From Helianthus annuus (taxonomy: Eukaryota; Streptophyta; Magnoliopsida; Asterales; Asteraceae), in contig NC_035435.2 in the NCBI RefSeq assembly GCF_002127325.2, positions 120,151,127-120,215,126 of the forward strand: 64,000 nt of DNA, written 5' to 3'. Position numbers and translations under genes: made by a program. Below are positions 13,132-25,451 of this stretch, piece by piece. The notes under the pieces are model-generated. The model saw nothing but the letters and a program-made list of their open reading frames with translations, was not told the origin of the DNA and did not search any database. Each line of letters begins with the position of its first letter. Position 1 is the stretch's first letter.

Positions 13132-15087
13132 CTACCGCTGATATCGCTCGTTTGGATCCATGGGCGGGTTGGGTTGGTATGGATAACCAGTGAGGGCCTC
13201 GAACATCTCCCTATAGTTATCTAAGGGGCTTTGCTCCCCTTGGGGCGGTGGTTGGTACGGGATTGGAACGAAGCTAGACCCTACCGCTTCGGGCCAATGC
13301 GGAGTCGGGTCAGATGGGCCTTGAGGATAGGGAAGATCGGAGTAATTTGTCCACCCCGAGTGCTCGGCGTAGGGGAGGCCGGCTTGGTAGTCTCTATGGT
13401 GTCGCTCCTGATCATGCAACACTTTGGCGTTATTAAGCGCCATCTGTTGAGAGACGTACATGGCACTCCAACGGCGGCGGTTCAATTCTTCTTCTTGTTG
13501 TCGACGCGCCGCTTCCGCTTCTTCCCATGCCTGCCTTCGGGCTGCTTCATCCTCCTGTTGCTTTGCTAACTGTTCCATGTGTGATCTTTGCATGGCTTGG
13601 AACAGTTCTTGCTCTTCCATGAACTTATTCATTCTTTCACGTTGGGCTCCTTGAGCGTCCCAGTATTCTTGCATTGAAGCTCCGTAAGACCCTTGCCAAG
13701 CTTCTCTCCTTTGATTGTATTCCCGACCTTCTCCTATACACGCGGAGACATTATCATATATCTCCTGTTGCCCCCTATCAAAATTTTTGTAAGAGGGCAC
13801 ACGTCTCCGAGTCACAAAACCTGCCACCTCTGCGTTAATCTCTCTGTGTGGCCGCATGTATCGTTGCCTCGGTCCTTGTGCCCCGGAAGGTTCAGCTTCC
13901 TGCTCCTCTTCTTCCTCCATCTCCACATCTTCTTCCCGCACGGGTTGTGCCCCAGAAGTACGGACCTCATACTTGTTCCCCAACTCATCGGTCACAACAT
14001 ACTTATTTCCCGAGAACTTGACCTCTATCTTCCAATTTTTCTTCATGTAAGCCACGTTAAATTCCTCCACTGGCTTAGAGACCCATAGTGCTTCCAGGGG
14101 TAAACAGTTTTGCTGCACAATCATGGCACTAATGAGGCGTGCATACGGAATAAACCGCCTCTGAGACGCCTCCCTGGTGGCCCATGTGTTCATCATAACT
14201 ATGTGCCTCCACGACAGCGTTGGGGTCCCATACAGTAAGGCGTGCACCACCCTACAGTCACTGACTCTCACTCCCCCACGATCACCAAACCTCGCTAAGA
14301 TGTTTTCAACCGAGATACCTTGAAGAATCTTTCCTTCAAGCGACATTTGTTTCCGCTTCATTTCCCCCCCTTGGTGGGTCGGTAAAATAACATCTGTCAA
14401 TTGATCAACATCATTTGGGTTCATATGGTTATCCAAAAACTGCTCGATGGTGGGGTAGTCATACGCTTGTGCTCCCAAAGAGTCAAACCGAGCAATACGA
14501 TTCATAGTTTCGAACGACATCGTCATGATTCCTCGAGTTGTCTTCCCCACTAACTTCCACTGTGAAGGGGATTCATTCTTGTTGACAAGCCTCAAGGTGG
14601 ACAACCATTCACATACTTCCGACAAGTAAATCCTAGAAGTATTGTCTTCACACCAATCCAAAACACTCTCCCATCCTAACCTCTCAAACATTTGTACAAT
14701 CCCGATGTTCCGGAATTCTTCTACATTCACGGTCCGTTCACATATCACTCTTGTTGGAACCGACGTGTTCACTCCATTCACCATCTTCCATTTCCACAAC
14801 TTCGCTTCTAACTTTCTATCTTGATAGCTCGACAACTGTTTGTTCTTCTCGTCGTCCCAAATTCTGGCACTTTGGCTATCCCTGAACTTTGCCCATTCCC
14901 AATCTTGTCGGTATAATCTTGCATCATTTTCCTCAACAGAGCTCAGTTGCTCCCACTTCTTCGGTATTAAACCGGAAGAAGACCCAATCCCGGATGATGA
15001 AGCTTGACCGGTAGTCTTTTGTCTCTTGCTTCCCGCCATGACTACAATCACAAACAAGCAAAACATCAATATAGATTCAACCTTCAT
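13132..15087 (-). CDS. Athila-type 3' ORF in the envelope position, function unknown
   Basis: This is an open frame of about 635-650 codons downstream of pol in the element's orientation. Two starts are possible. ATG at 15087-15085 gives a hydrophobic N-terminus (MKVESILMFCLFVIVVMAG) like a signal anchor. ATG at 15039-15037 gives MAGSKRQK and lies two bases after GATTGTAG, which looks like a splice acceptor. The middle (about residues 60-370) is a globular region typical of the uncharacterised ORFs of Athila-group elements. An acidic run (EMEEEEEQEAE) follows, and then a glutamine/glutamate/arginine-rich probable coiled coil and a proline-rich tail. No second membrane segment or fusion motif was seen, so calling it an envelope protein is not justified. 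The frame is intact, unlike pol. Confidence 0.72.
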   Translation of the reverse strand: MKVESILMFCLFVIVVMAGSKRQKTTGQASSSGIGSSSGLIPKKWEQLSSVEENDARLYRQDWEWAKFRDSQSARIWDDEKNKQLSSYQDRKLEAKLWKWKMVNGVNTSVPTRVICERTVNVEEFRNIGIVQMFERLGWESVLDWCEDNTSRIYLSEVCEWLSTLRLVNKNESPSQWKLVGKTTRGIMTMSFETMNRIARFDSLGAQAYDYPTIEQFLDNHMNPNDVDQLTDVILPTHQGGEMKRKQMSLEGKILQGISVENILARFGDRGGVRVSDCRVVHALLYGTPTLSWRHIVMMNTWATREASQRRFIPYARLISAMIVQQNCLPLEALWVSKPVEEFNVAYMKKNWKIEVKFSGNKYVVTDELGNKYEVRTSGAQPVREEDVEMEEEEEQEAEPSGAQGPRQRYMRPHREINAEVAGFVTRRRVPSYKNFDRGQQEIYDNVSACIGEGREYNQRREAWQGSYGASMQEYWDAQGAQRERMNKFMEEQELFQAMQRSHMEQLAKQQEDEAARRQAWEEAEAARRQQEEELNRRRWSAMYVSQQMALNNAKVLHDQERHHRDYQAGLPYAEHSGWTNYSDLPYPQGPSDPTPHWPEAVGSSFVPIPYQPPPQGEQSPLDNYREMFEALTGYPYQPNPPMDPNERYQR

Positions 15088-15898
15088 TAATTCCAAACTT
15101 TGAGCATGAGGTATGATGTTGACAATTTAATTAACAAGTATATGCAAAATCGCCTCTTTAAACTTCCAAAGTCGCTCACTTTATCATAACTTATTAATCT
15201 TTTGTCAATCTTACAATCTCTTATAATTTCAACAAAAGTCAACATCATCTTCATGTTCAATCATGTTCATAACAGTGTAATCACTTCACTATGGTTATGA
15301 CATACTCAAATTCCATTCAAAACAACTAATCTTGCTTAAAATCATGCTAGCACAACATACATTGTCTAAACAACCTACTCTTAAACCAAAAAGTTTAAAA
15401 TTTCAGAAGAAAAACACTAATATATGATAATCAAGCATAAATTTAAGAAGAATCCATACCTTTGATGTTGTTAGACAAGAAGAACTAAGAAAAGATGGTA
15501 AACAAGCAATTTGATGAACACCCTTTCAAAAACCCTAAAGAACACGCCCAGAAATCTCGCAAAATAGCAAGAATTGATGAAAACCGTGTTGGGGGTTTTG
15601 TTCCTCTCGAAAAATTACTCAAGATGGACCCAAAAATCAGTGGATTTGGTGGAGGATTGAGAAAGTTATGGAAACTTGAAGGTTTAGGGTTCTTGTGGAA
15701 GAAGGTGGAGAAGAGGAAGGGAATAGGTGAGTTAGGAGAGAGAAGTCAGAGATTTTGAAAGTGTGGAATGATGTAAGATGGTTATGGGTCGAATTTGTGG
15801 TTAATAATGCGTTTGGATGATGTTTGGTTGGGTTTTGGAGTGTTTCGAATCGGATTTAAACAAGTTAGGACGAATCAGCGCCGGAACGAGATTGGGAA

Positions 15899-16048
15899 CC
15901 CGTCGCCGACGGGTCCCACCCCGTCGCCGACGGGCAATAGAATTGAGAGGGGGAGCCGACGGGTTAAGTGTCTGGTTACGGGGAACAACCACCCGACGGG
16001 TCATTAGAGATCCCATCGCCGACGGCCACCAACCCGTCGCCGACGGGT
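15899..16048. repeat. Second palindrome array between pol and the 3' ORF
   Basis: This repeats the architecture of the LTR array: two CCCGTCGCCGACGGG cores (15899-15935), a half-motif GCCGACGGG near 15956, the word TGGTTACGG, then a degenerate and a perfect core (16013-16048). Only spacing and motif order are shared with the LTR copy; the spacers differ. In the element's transcript it lies between the end of integrase and the 3' ORF. Confidence 0.85.
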
Positions 16049-16396
16049 AACAGTTGTTTTTTTTTTTTTTTTAGGAAGAAAATATGAGGTTTTAATAAAG
16101 GGACTATGTACATTAAAAATTCCTAAAAATTACTAAAAATCTTTTTGTGAGTTTTTATAAGTTAAAATTTTTAAAACGGACATCGTTAATGGCCCTACCA
16201 CCTCCCAAAAATTCGTGTATTGTCCTCAATGCACCAAATCAAGCCTAAAACATACCTTGGATCTTCATGACCCGTTTGGAGTGCCCGAACTTCACACAAT
16301 CAAGAAAGGTTAGTATGAACCGGAAACGATTCCCATCCAAACACGCAAACAATTAAATAGGTATACATAACTTTACAAAACGTGTTACCGGTCCTT

Positions 16397-19300
16397 TTAC
16401 TTCACCTCATATGTGGGCACGCTTACCAAGAAACATACCAACTCCACATTTGCATCCTTTTTCTCTTCGTTACCATCAAGGAATGGTTTAAGGCGGTGAC
16501 CGTTAACCGTTTGCTTCGACCCGTCCTTCGGGTCCTTGATTGTAACATCTCCAAGTTTCCCGACCCGTGTAATCACATACGGGCCCATCCACTTGCTCTT
16601 GAGCTTTCCGGGGAAGTATTTAAGCCTTGAATTGTAGAGCCAAACCTTTTGACCCACTTCAAACTCCTTTGGCTTCAACTTCGCGTCATGTGCCCTCTTC
16701 ATGTCATCCTTGTACTTTGAGGCACACTCGTACGCTTCTTCCCTAAGCTCCTCCAACTCGCAAAGCTTTAACTTTCGCTCCTTTCCTGCATCGTCATATT
16801 TCATGTTAACCTCTTTTATAGCCCACCAATCACGATGCACAAGCTCAACCGGTAAATGGCAATTTCGCCCATAAACTAAGCGATAAGGAGTGGTTCCAAT
16901 AGGTGTTTTATGAGCCGTTCTATAAGCCCATAAGGCATCATTCAACTTTGTTGACCAATCCTTTCGGTCGGGTCAAACGGTCTTTTGCAAAATTTCTTTT
17001 ATTTGCCTATTGGAAACCTCAACTTGACCGCTTGTTTGTGGGTGGTAGGGAGTAGCAATTCGATGGTCAACACCATACCGTTTCAATAGTTTGCCAAAAT
17101 TAAAGTTCTTGAAATGAGATCCCCCATCACTAATGATCACCCTGGGAACGCCAAATCTAGAAATTATATTCGTTTGAACAAAATTGCAAACAACGGTGTG
17201 GTCATTTGTTTTGGTGGCAATCGCTTCGACCCATTTGGATACATAATCGACCGCCACCAAAATGTATAAATTGCCATGCGAATTAGGGAATGGGCCCATG
17301 AAATCAATCCCCCATACATCAAAAATATCTACAATAAGGATCGGTTGCATGGGCATTTCGTCCCTTTTTGATATACTCCCTAACTTTTGACACTCAACAC
17401 AATTTTTAGCGAAATTAAAAGCATCCTTAAAAATAGTCGGCCAATAAAGGCCACTATTGAGCACTTTGTGCCCGGTTTTGTGACCACTAAAATGGCCCCC
17501 ACAAGCAAATGAATGCAAGTGCATCAAGACGCTAGGAATCTCCTCGTCGGGTATGCATCTTCGAACGACTTGATCCGGACAAAACTTGAATAAGTCCGGT
17601 TCTTCCAACGTGTAATACTTGATTTGAGATAGGAAGTGCAACCTCTTCCTTCTATCCCAATGAGCCGGCAAGTCACCTGTAACCAAATAGTTGACAATAT
17701 TAGCATACCATGGTAATATTCCAACTTTTAAAATTTGCTCATCTGGAAAAGTCTCATTAATTTCTTCACGGGAAGAATCCTCCACACTCAACCGAGACAA
17801 ATGGTCCGCGACCACATTCTCGCTCCCTTTCTTATCTCGAATCTCTAGGTCAAACTCTTGTAGCAAAAGAACCCATCGGATTAAACCTCGGCTTCGCATC
17901 CTTCTTGTCCATGAGATACCTAACTGCAGAATGGTCAGAATAAACAATGACCTTAGTACCCCATATGTAAGCACGAAACTTATCCAACGCATATACCACC
18001 ACAAGTAGCTCTTTCTCGGTAGTTGTGTAATTCAATTGTGCATCCGAGAGAGTCTTACTTGCGTAGTAAATAGCAACCGGTTTCTTATCTACCCTTTGAC
18101 CCAACACGGCCCCCACCGCATAATCACTTGCATCACACATAATTTCGAATGGTAACGACCAATTCGGTGATTGCAAGATTGGGGCCTCAACCAACTTTTG
18201 TTTCAATACATTAAAGGATTTTGACATTCTTGGTTGAATTCAAACGGGTGATCCTTTAGCAATAATTTACAAAGAGGTTTGGTTATATCACTAAATCCTT
18301 TTATAAATCTCCTATAAAACCCCGCGTGACCCAAAAATGATCTAATACCCTTAACATTCGTGGGATAAGGTAAGGTAGAAATAACTTGCACCTTTGCACG
18401 ATCAACCTCTATCCCACGACTCGACACTACATGCCCCAACACAATCCCTTCTTGAACCATGAAATGGCTCTTTTCCCAACTCAAAACAAGATTTTTCTCA
18501 ACACATCTTTTCAAAACTTTTTCGAGTTGGTCAAGGCATGTATCAAATGATGACCCGAATATTGAGAAATCATCCATGAAGATTTCCAACGACTCCCCCA
18601 CCATATCTGAAAAGATACTCATCATACACCTTTGAAAGGTGGCGGGGGCATTACAAAGTCCAAATGGCATTCGCCTAAATGCGAAAGTACCATATGGGCA
18701 AGTAAAAGTGGTCTTTGCTTGGTCTTCCGGATGTATAGCAATTTGATTGTATCCGGAATAACTATCCAGAAAACAATAAAATTTTTGTCCGGCCAATTTC
18801 TCAACTATTTGGTCAATAAATGGCAAAGGGAAATGGTCTTTGGAAGTTGCGGCATTCAACTTCCTATAGTCAATACAAATACGCCACCCGGTTACCGGCC
18901 GAGTGGCGACCTCTTCACCTGCGTCGTTTGTGACGACTTGAATACCCGCCTTTTTTGGAACTGTTTGTGTCGGGCTCACCCATTGGCTATCCGAGATAGG
19001 GTATACAATACCCGCATCTAGCCACTTCAATACTTCCTTCTTCACCACTTCTCGCATATTCGGATTTAGTCTTCTTTGTGTGTCGCGAGAAGGATTCATA
19101 CCATCTTCCGTGATGATCTTGTGCATCACCACCGAGGGACTAATTCCCTTCAAATCCGCAATGGTCCACCCGATAGCGGCTCTATGGGTGACCAATACCT
19201 TCATCAACTTCTCTTCTTGCTCCCCGGTTAAATTGGATGCAATAATGACCGGGAGCGTGCTACCTTCACCCACATAAGCATATTTAAGATGCTTGGGTAG

Positions 19301-22300
19301 CACCTTCAACTCTAATGCCGGAGGTTCTTCCAATGACGGCTTCAACTTCGTGTCTATGCTTTCCGGAAGACTTTCCACTTGATGTGTCCAAGTGGGCCTT
19401 CCTTCTTTCGCCGCCATAACCTCCAACTCTTTCATCTCTTCATCCATGCTCCGATTTGTTTCTCCTTGCAACCTGTCAAACATGAAACACTCCTCTATTG
19501 TGTTTTCCTCTTCGACACTAGTGTCACATAGAGGTATACACTCGTCAACGATGTCCGCCATATAACATTCATCGCCAACTAGAGGATCCGTTAATCCTGA
19601 AAAGACATTTAACCGCAACCGACGGTTACCAAAAGTCATGTCGACCGTGCCCGATTTGCAATTAATTTGGGCATTCGATGTTGCCAAAAATAGTCGACCA
19701 AGGATCACCGTTGGTTGCTTGGTTCGGTCCAAAGAAACATAATCTAATACAAGAAAGTCCACCGGATAGTAAAAGTCCTCGACCTTGACTATTACATCCG
19801 TGACTATCCCACGGGGTAGTTTAGGAGTCAAATCGGCTAACACCACGGTGGTGTTAGACACTTGAAGTGGACCAAAATCGTATTGGTCATATAAGCTACC
19901 CGGCAAGATACTCACACTTGCCCCAAGATCCAAAAGTGCCCTTGTCATTTTAAATTCACCAACTTGTATTGAAATAATGGGCGCCCCCGGATCTTGAAGT
20001 TTTGGTGGAAGTGCACCCGAAAGAATTGAACTCACATTTTCGGTTAAATCAAGTTTTTTAGGAAATTTGTGAGTTCTCTTTTGGGTACATAAATCTTTCA
20101 AGTATTTCGCATATGAAGGAATTTGTTTGATAGCATCTAAGAGTGGTAAGTTAATTTTAACTTGTTTAAAAATTTCCCACATCTCTTCTTGATGTGGGCC
20201 TCTTTTGTTTACCACTTTCTTAGATGGTCCCAAAAGAGCTTCGGGAAAAGGGGCGGTATTACCCTCCACACCCTTGTCCTTAGCCTTTGGGACGGGAACG
20301 GTCGCAACGGGTGTATCTTTGTTGAGTTTTAATTCATTTTTATTTTGACTCGTTCGACCGTTATTCTCTTCATCATCACTCGCATCTTCCACCACCCCTT
20401 CAACAAACTTGGGTGGTGGTGGCTCAACACCGTTGTCTATCACTCGACCACTACGTAAAGAAATTTTGTTTATTGGTACCTCACGTGTGTTTTTCGAGCT
20501 CGACCCTTGATGCTTAGGGTTCACCGTGGTGTCGCTTGGAAGTCCTCCTCCACTTCCGCGAATTTGAGCCATCTCTTGAGCAAGTTGCCCCACTTGCTTC
20601 TCTAATGCCTTTTGAGATTTATCCCTCACTTCAAACTCTTTCTTCACTTCGGCTTTGAACTCATGGTGTGAATTGGTAAGAGTACTCACAGCATTCATGA
20701 TAGCATCAAATTTCGAACTAATCGAATCATCACCTTGGGAGTTAGAAGCATTACCCCCATTTCCGCCTTGGTTGTAACCACGTTGATAATTACTTTCACG
20801 GTTTTGATACCCTTGGTTACCCCCTTGGTTACCACCTTGACGATTGTTGTATGAGGACCCACCTTGACCACCTTGATTACCCGATTGGAAATTCGGATTC
20901 ATTTGATTTGAGGCATTACCATACCGGAAATTAGGGTGATTTCTCAAACCCGGATGGTAAGTGTTGGAATTCATGTCGTATTGCTTTTGATCCCCATACA
21001 CTTGATTCACCTCCTCGGTGTAGTCACTCGATCCCGTTGGGCATTGCTTGGTGCTATGCCCAATATCACCACAATCTTCACACACTTCGAATTGAACCGC
21101 GTTCACCTCTTTCTTCTTTTTCAATTGAGCTATTTCCCGCTCTAAGGTGGAAATCCGATCCTTGGAATCGAGATCGGGAAGTGACCGGGAAACCGGATGC
21201 CTTTTTGCTCTATCGGCCGATTCTTTTTGTTTGGATCGTTTACTCATCCTCTCCAAAAATTCCCAATCGTCATCCTCATGATTGCTCAAGAGTGTACCAT
21301 TGCTTGTCGTCTCAAGCCGATTCCAAGTTGCATCATCCAACCCCCGTACGAAGCATTTCACTAATTCCCATTTTTCTATTTGGTGATGTGGGCATCTCCT
21401 CATGAGTTCTTTGAATCGGGTGAATGCTTCATGTAGAGGCTCACTTGAAAGTTGACGAAATGACCGAATTTCATCTCTAGCATCGTCGGTCTTGGCCATG
21501 GAATAGTATTCATCCAAAAATGCTTGTTGCATTTGTTCCCAAGTTCGAATACTATTGGCCGGAAGTGTAAAGAACCACTGTTTTGCTTTATCTTTCAATG
21601 AAAATTGAAATAGCCGAAGCTTCACTTCCTCTAGTGCGAAATTATGCCCTCCAATAGTATCACAAATAGACGAGAACTCCGTTAAATGGGTGTACGGCTC
21701 ATCATTGGACCTCCCGTTGAAATGAGGAAGGATGTTGATGTAATGCGGTTTACAATCAAACATCCTCCTTTCGCATACTATTGGAGAATTGTTCTCGGTC
21801 ACTATCGGTCGGAAACGATCATTTACTCCCCGTGGAGGTTGTTGACGACGTTGTGGCCCATTAACTTCTTGATCGACCGGTCTTCGATTATCCCGTCTTT
21901 CATCCCTTCGATCCTCTCTTCGATTATCCCTCGGGTTACCACCTCCCACAAAACGAGGAATCCGGTTAGGGTTTACATTGTTGTTGTTATTGTTGTTGTT
22001 GTAAAACCCTTCATTCCGATTCTGTTGGTTGTTGTTTTGTGGTTGACGGTTGTTCCCATAACCATCGTTTCTTCCACCTCCGTACCCATAATCATCTTCC
22101 CCAACATAATTGGCGTTTTGAGACCCAAACTCCTCATCGTCGTACCTTCGAGCATTGTATACGTTTCCTCTATTCACGTAGCCCCAATCTTCATCATCAT
22201 TAGCTCGATCATCGTAATACCCCCCATCGTCCGAATTTTCCGTATGAATGCTTACGTGTTCCGGCGATTGATAACCGGGAACACTATACGGTTCGTCATC

Positions 22301-22786
22301 GGGAATTGCATTCCTTAAATCGTCGATGTTGAAAAACGGGTCTTCATTTACGGGATTGCCGCGATCATGGTTACCTCTTCGATCGGAGTTGACATTCCGA
22401 TCATCAAGGTTAATAGGTAACGATGCTTGTCGGTGAAGAGGTTGTTGTTGAGGTGTTCGTTGGGTGTTGTTGGTGTTTTGGTTTCGGAAAGGTGGAGTAG
22501 GTGGTCTTGCATTGGTGTTACCACCCGGTTGCTCTTGAGCGGGGAAAAGGGTTCCTCGGGATTGGAATTGATTTGGGTGGAGGTTTTGGTTTGGGTTAAA
22601 TTCTTGGTTGGAATTGTGGTTTGCCATTGAATCGGTTTCAATGGTCAGTGTGAGTGGTGGTGTTTGGTTGGTTTGATTAGAAGCAAGAGTTGCTTCTAAC
22701 CGGCTTGCTAGGTTTCTTCTTGCGAATCTTTCAATTTCCGGTTCGTAGACTAGAGGTGAAGTCCTCCCGGAATTTCGTGTACGCAT
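16397..22786 (-). pseudogene. Athila-like gag-pol (gag, protease, RT, RNase H, integrase), with two frameshifts and one stop
   Basis: The start ATG (MRTRNSGRTS) is at 22786. Gag has an Asn/Gln/Gly-rich N-terminus, a capsid-like block (residues ~360-500) and a CCHC knuckle CEDCGDIGHSTKQC. The protease motif is LLDLGASVSILPG, with leucine after the catalytic Asp as is usual in Athila. RT shows WRICIDYRKLNAATSKDHFP and FMDDFSIF. RNase H begins FEIMCDASDYAVGAVLG. Integrase has a [21 protein letters not shown] zinc site and a D,D,E core ([28 protein letters not shown]). Breaks: frame changes near 18215-18227 and near 17880-17890, and an in-frame TGA near 16971-16973. The stop looks like a C-to-T change at a CpG. 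The gag-to-RT part (18203-22786) remains open for 1527 codons. Confidence 0.93.
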
Positions 22787-22917
22787 GCACTACCTGTAAC
22801 CTGCACAAGTAACACACCCCGCGTAACAAGGAAAAAGACAATACAAAAAGAAAGCAAAACAAGTTAAACAGTTAATCACACTAATTCAAACAATACCCGA
22901 ACACAAAGCGCACGCAC

Positions 22918-22935
22918 TCCCCGGCAGCGGCGCCA
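22918..22935 (-). other. Primer binding site, tRNA-Asp type (Athila-like element)
   Basis: On the minus strand TGGCGCCGCTGCCGGGGA starts five bases after the 5' LTR. It matches the 3' end of plant aspartate tRNA as I know it with one mismatch, and is the usual primer site of Athila-type elements. Confidence 0.85.
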
Positions 22936-22940
22936 AAATT

Positions 22941-24327
22941 TGATCGGAGTGTCGCGCTCCGGTCAAAGATAATATTTATATACCCTAATTACCCTTAACA
23001 AATAGCTAGTGGTAGCAAGGGGTCGAACCACGAAGAGTATGTGGTTTGTGTGCGGATTTGATTGAATTATGAATAGTTGTCACTTTTATGAAGCTTGCTA
23101 TATTGTTTTTGTATGTTTTTGTTTGATTAGAAGTTGTGAATTAGAATAACTAAAATGATTAACTAAATTAATTACTCATGATTACTAAACGCAAGAAGTG
23201 GAAATGATTGTTTGAACAAAAATAAGAAAACAAGGTTCACACCCGGTTCGGTAATTGCATTCCTAGGGTTCCTACACGTTTTAAGATTGATTCAATTGCA
23301 AAAACGATTAACGAGTTTAGTGTTACACGGCTTAGGTGCCAAGAGCTATCAACGTTATAAAGAACGGACCACAATGCACTTCGTTACCAAGAACATGTAA
23401 ACTCTAACCTAGACAAGGCATAATTGCACATAAACATTTCATAAAGTCAAGTTTAATCTTCACTCGACGGTTTACGAATTCAATACAAATGCAAGACAAT
23501 TATCATAAGTTTCAAATCAAGAAGCAATTTGTCACAAAATCAATCCAAGAACAATGTTTTAACCCTAGACTTACAATTAACCTACACCGGGGTGAAACCT
23601 CCAAGGAATTAGCCGCGCATGATCGAAGAAACTTGATCACCGGATGTTGTAGACTTGAGTTGGATCATCATGAAGCTTTAAGGTGAAGGAATGGTTAGGG
23701 TTTGTGGTGGAGAAATTGAATGGATGGAAGGTGGAAGAATGATTGTAATGGTGATGAACTAGGGTTTGGATTCGGATGAGAATTCGGGTTGTAGGATGGA
23801 TGGTAGGTGGAATAGAGATGAAGTGGTAATGAAAGATGGCTCCAAAACTAAGTTTCAAACTCCAAAAATTGTGTAACTCCCGTATTGGAATCAATGGGAA
23901 TCAATAGAAATCGAATTAGACCTTGAATTACCAAAAATCCCGTTTTGAAAATCCAACACCCGTCGCCGACGGGCCTGACCCCGTCGCCGACGGGTCCCCA
24001 ATTCTGCTCCTTTGGCCGACGGCCTAAATGACTGGATACGGCAAAACTGTGCATACGGGGTTATCTGGAGGGCGTCGCCGACGGCCTGGACCCCGTCGCC
24101 GACGGCCCCTAAAAATCCAACTTTCCATTTTTTCGCTCCTTGCACTTCCGGTTGATCCGTAACGCATCCCGGTGCTCCGGTTTTCGACTCGGTGACCCGT
24201 AAAGCTCCTTAAACTCCATCAAACCTGCAAAACACATTCTTGATTAAAAGTAGGCTATTCGAAACTAAAACTTACGTAAAAATGTTAAGTTAAACAATAA
24301 CAAGCACCGGTTTTCAACCACGTATCA
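22941..24327 (-). repeat. 5' LTR of the Athila-like element
   Basis: 1387 bp, TG...CA bounded, followed by TSD ATCTC at 24328-24332. It carries the same palindrome array as the other LTR at 23959-24109. Confidence 0.93.
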
Positions 24328-25451
24328 ATCTCCATAGCTGTTTGTGGGACTTTCCACTTTGTAATTGCTTCTATCTTAGCAGGATCTACATGAATACCTT
24401 CATGATTTACCACATGACCTAAGAATTGTACTTCTTGTAGCCAAAATTCACATTTCGAGAATTTGGCATAAAGCCTTTCTTTTCTTAACAAAGTTAAGAG
24501 AACGTGTAAGTGTTCACAATGTTCTTTTTGGCTTTTGGAATAAATAAGTATGTCGTCGATGAAAACGATCACAAATTTATCCAAGTATGGTTTACAGATT
24601 CGATTCATCATGTCCATGAATGCTGCTGGGGCATTCGTTAATCCAAAGGGCATGACTGTAAACTCATAATGACCATACCTAGTTCTGAAGGCAGTTTTAG
24701 GTGTGTCTTCTTCTTGTACCTTCAACTGATGATATCCAGATCTTAAATCTATCTTAGAGAAATACCTAGCTCCTTGCAATTGATCAAAAAGATCATCAAT
24801 CCTAGGTAGTGGGTATCGATTCTTAATCGTAACCTTATTCAATTCTCTATAATCGATACACATTCTCATCGATCCATCTTTCTTTTTCACAAACAGTACT
24901 GGTGCACCCCAAGGGGATGAACTCGGTTGTATGAATCCTTTGCTTAATAATTCATCTAATTGCTTTTTCAATTCTAGCATTTCGGTAGGTGCTAATCTAT
25001 ATGGTGCTTTGGCTATTGGTGCAGTACCTGGAATTAAATGAATTCTAAATTCTACTTCTCTATCAGGTGGTAATCCAGGTAATTCTTCTGGAAAAACGTC
25101 TGGGTATTCTGAGACTATTGGAATATCCTGAAGTTCCTTATCTTTAGTGTTAATGATTACTGAAATCATATACACCATTTCCTGCTTTCTCGAATAGCTT
25201 GCCAATTTCATTACTGAGATAAATTTCAGTGGCTTTCGAGGTTTATTTCCAGTAATTACAATTACCTCTCCTGAAGGGGTTTGAATTTCTACTGCATTTT
25301 TGTCACATAGGATTCGTGCATGGTTGGCTATTAACCAATCCATTCCTAATACTACATCGAAGCCGGCTAAATTCATTGGTAACAAATTTGCAGAAAACTT
25401 ATGGCCTAATAGTTCTATTTTTCCTTCTTGCCAGACTTTATCTATTTTCAC
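24328..25451 (-). pseudogene. Tekay-like protease C-terminus and reverse transcriptase, cut by the Athila insertion
   Basis: The frame opens within the protease region ([15 protein letters not shown]) and contains most of RT: the fingers/palm block [48 protein letters not shown] and the catalytic box FIDDILIYS. It stops at the insertion site, after KVPQTAMEI; the gene resumes at 9845. The upstream gag-protease frame ends at 25448, one frame away, so a single-base indel separates them near 25450. No classical slippery heptamer was seen there, so programmed frameshifting is less likely. Confidence 0.9.

Larger units (their letters stand above)
9846..24327 (-). mobile_element. Athila-like Ty3/gypsy LTR retrotransposon nested in the Tekay-like pol gene
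   Basis: LTRs at 9846-11243 (1398 bp) and 22941-24327 (1387 bp) begin TGATCGG and end CGTATCA. The flanking duplication is ATCTC at 9841-9845 and 24328-24332, inside the host element's RT coding region. The aspartate-tRNA type primer site adjoins the right LTR. Gene order on the minus strand is gag, protease, RT, RNase H, integrase, then a separate ORF in the envelope position, as in the Athila lineage. The LTRs differ by about seven substitutions (by eye) and one 11-bp indel, so insertion was recent. The long coding region still carries two frameshifts and one stop. Confidence 0.93.

Noticed and set aside
13132..15087. Retroviral-type envelope protein
   Set aside because: There is only a possible N-terminal hydrophobic stretch, with no second membrane segment, fusion motif or cleavage site. 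The position alone does not prove the function.
21686..22318. 210-codon plus-strand ORF
   Set aside because: It lies antisense to the Athila gag N-terminus and is rich in Ile/Val/Ser as expected from the reverse of Asp/Asn-rich codons.
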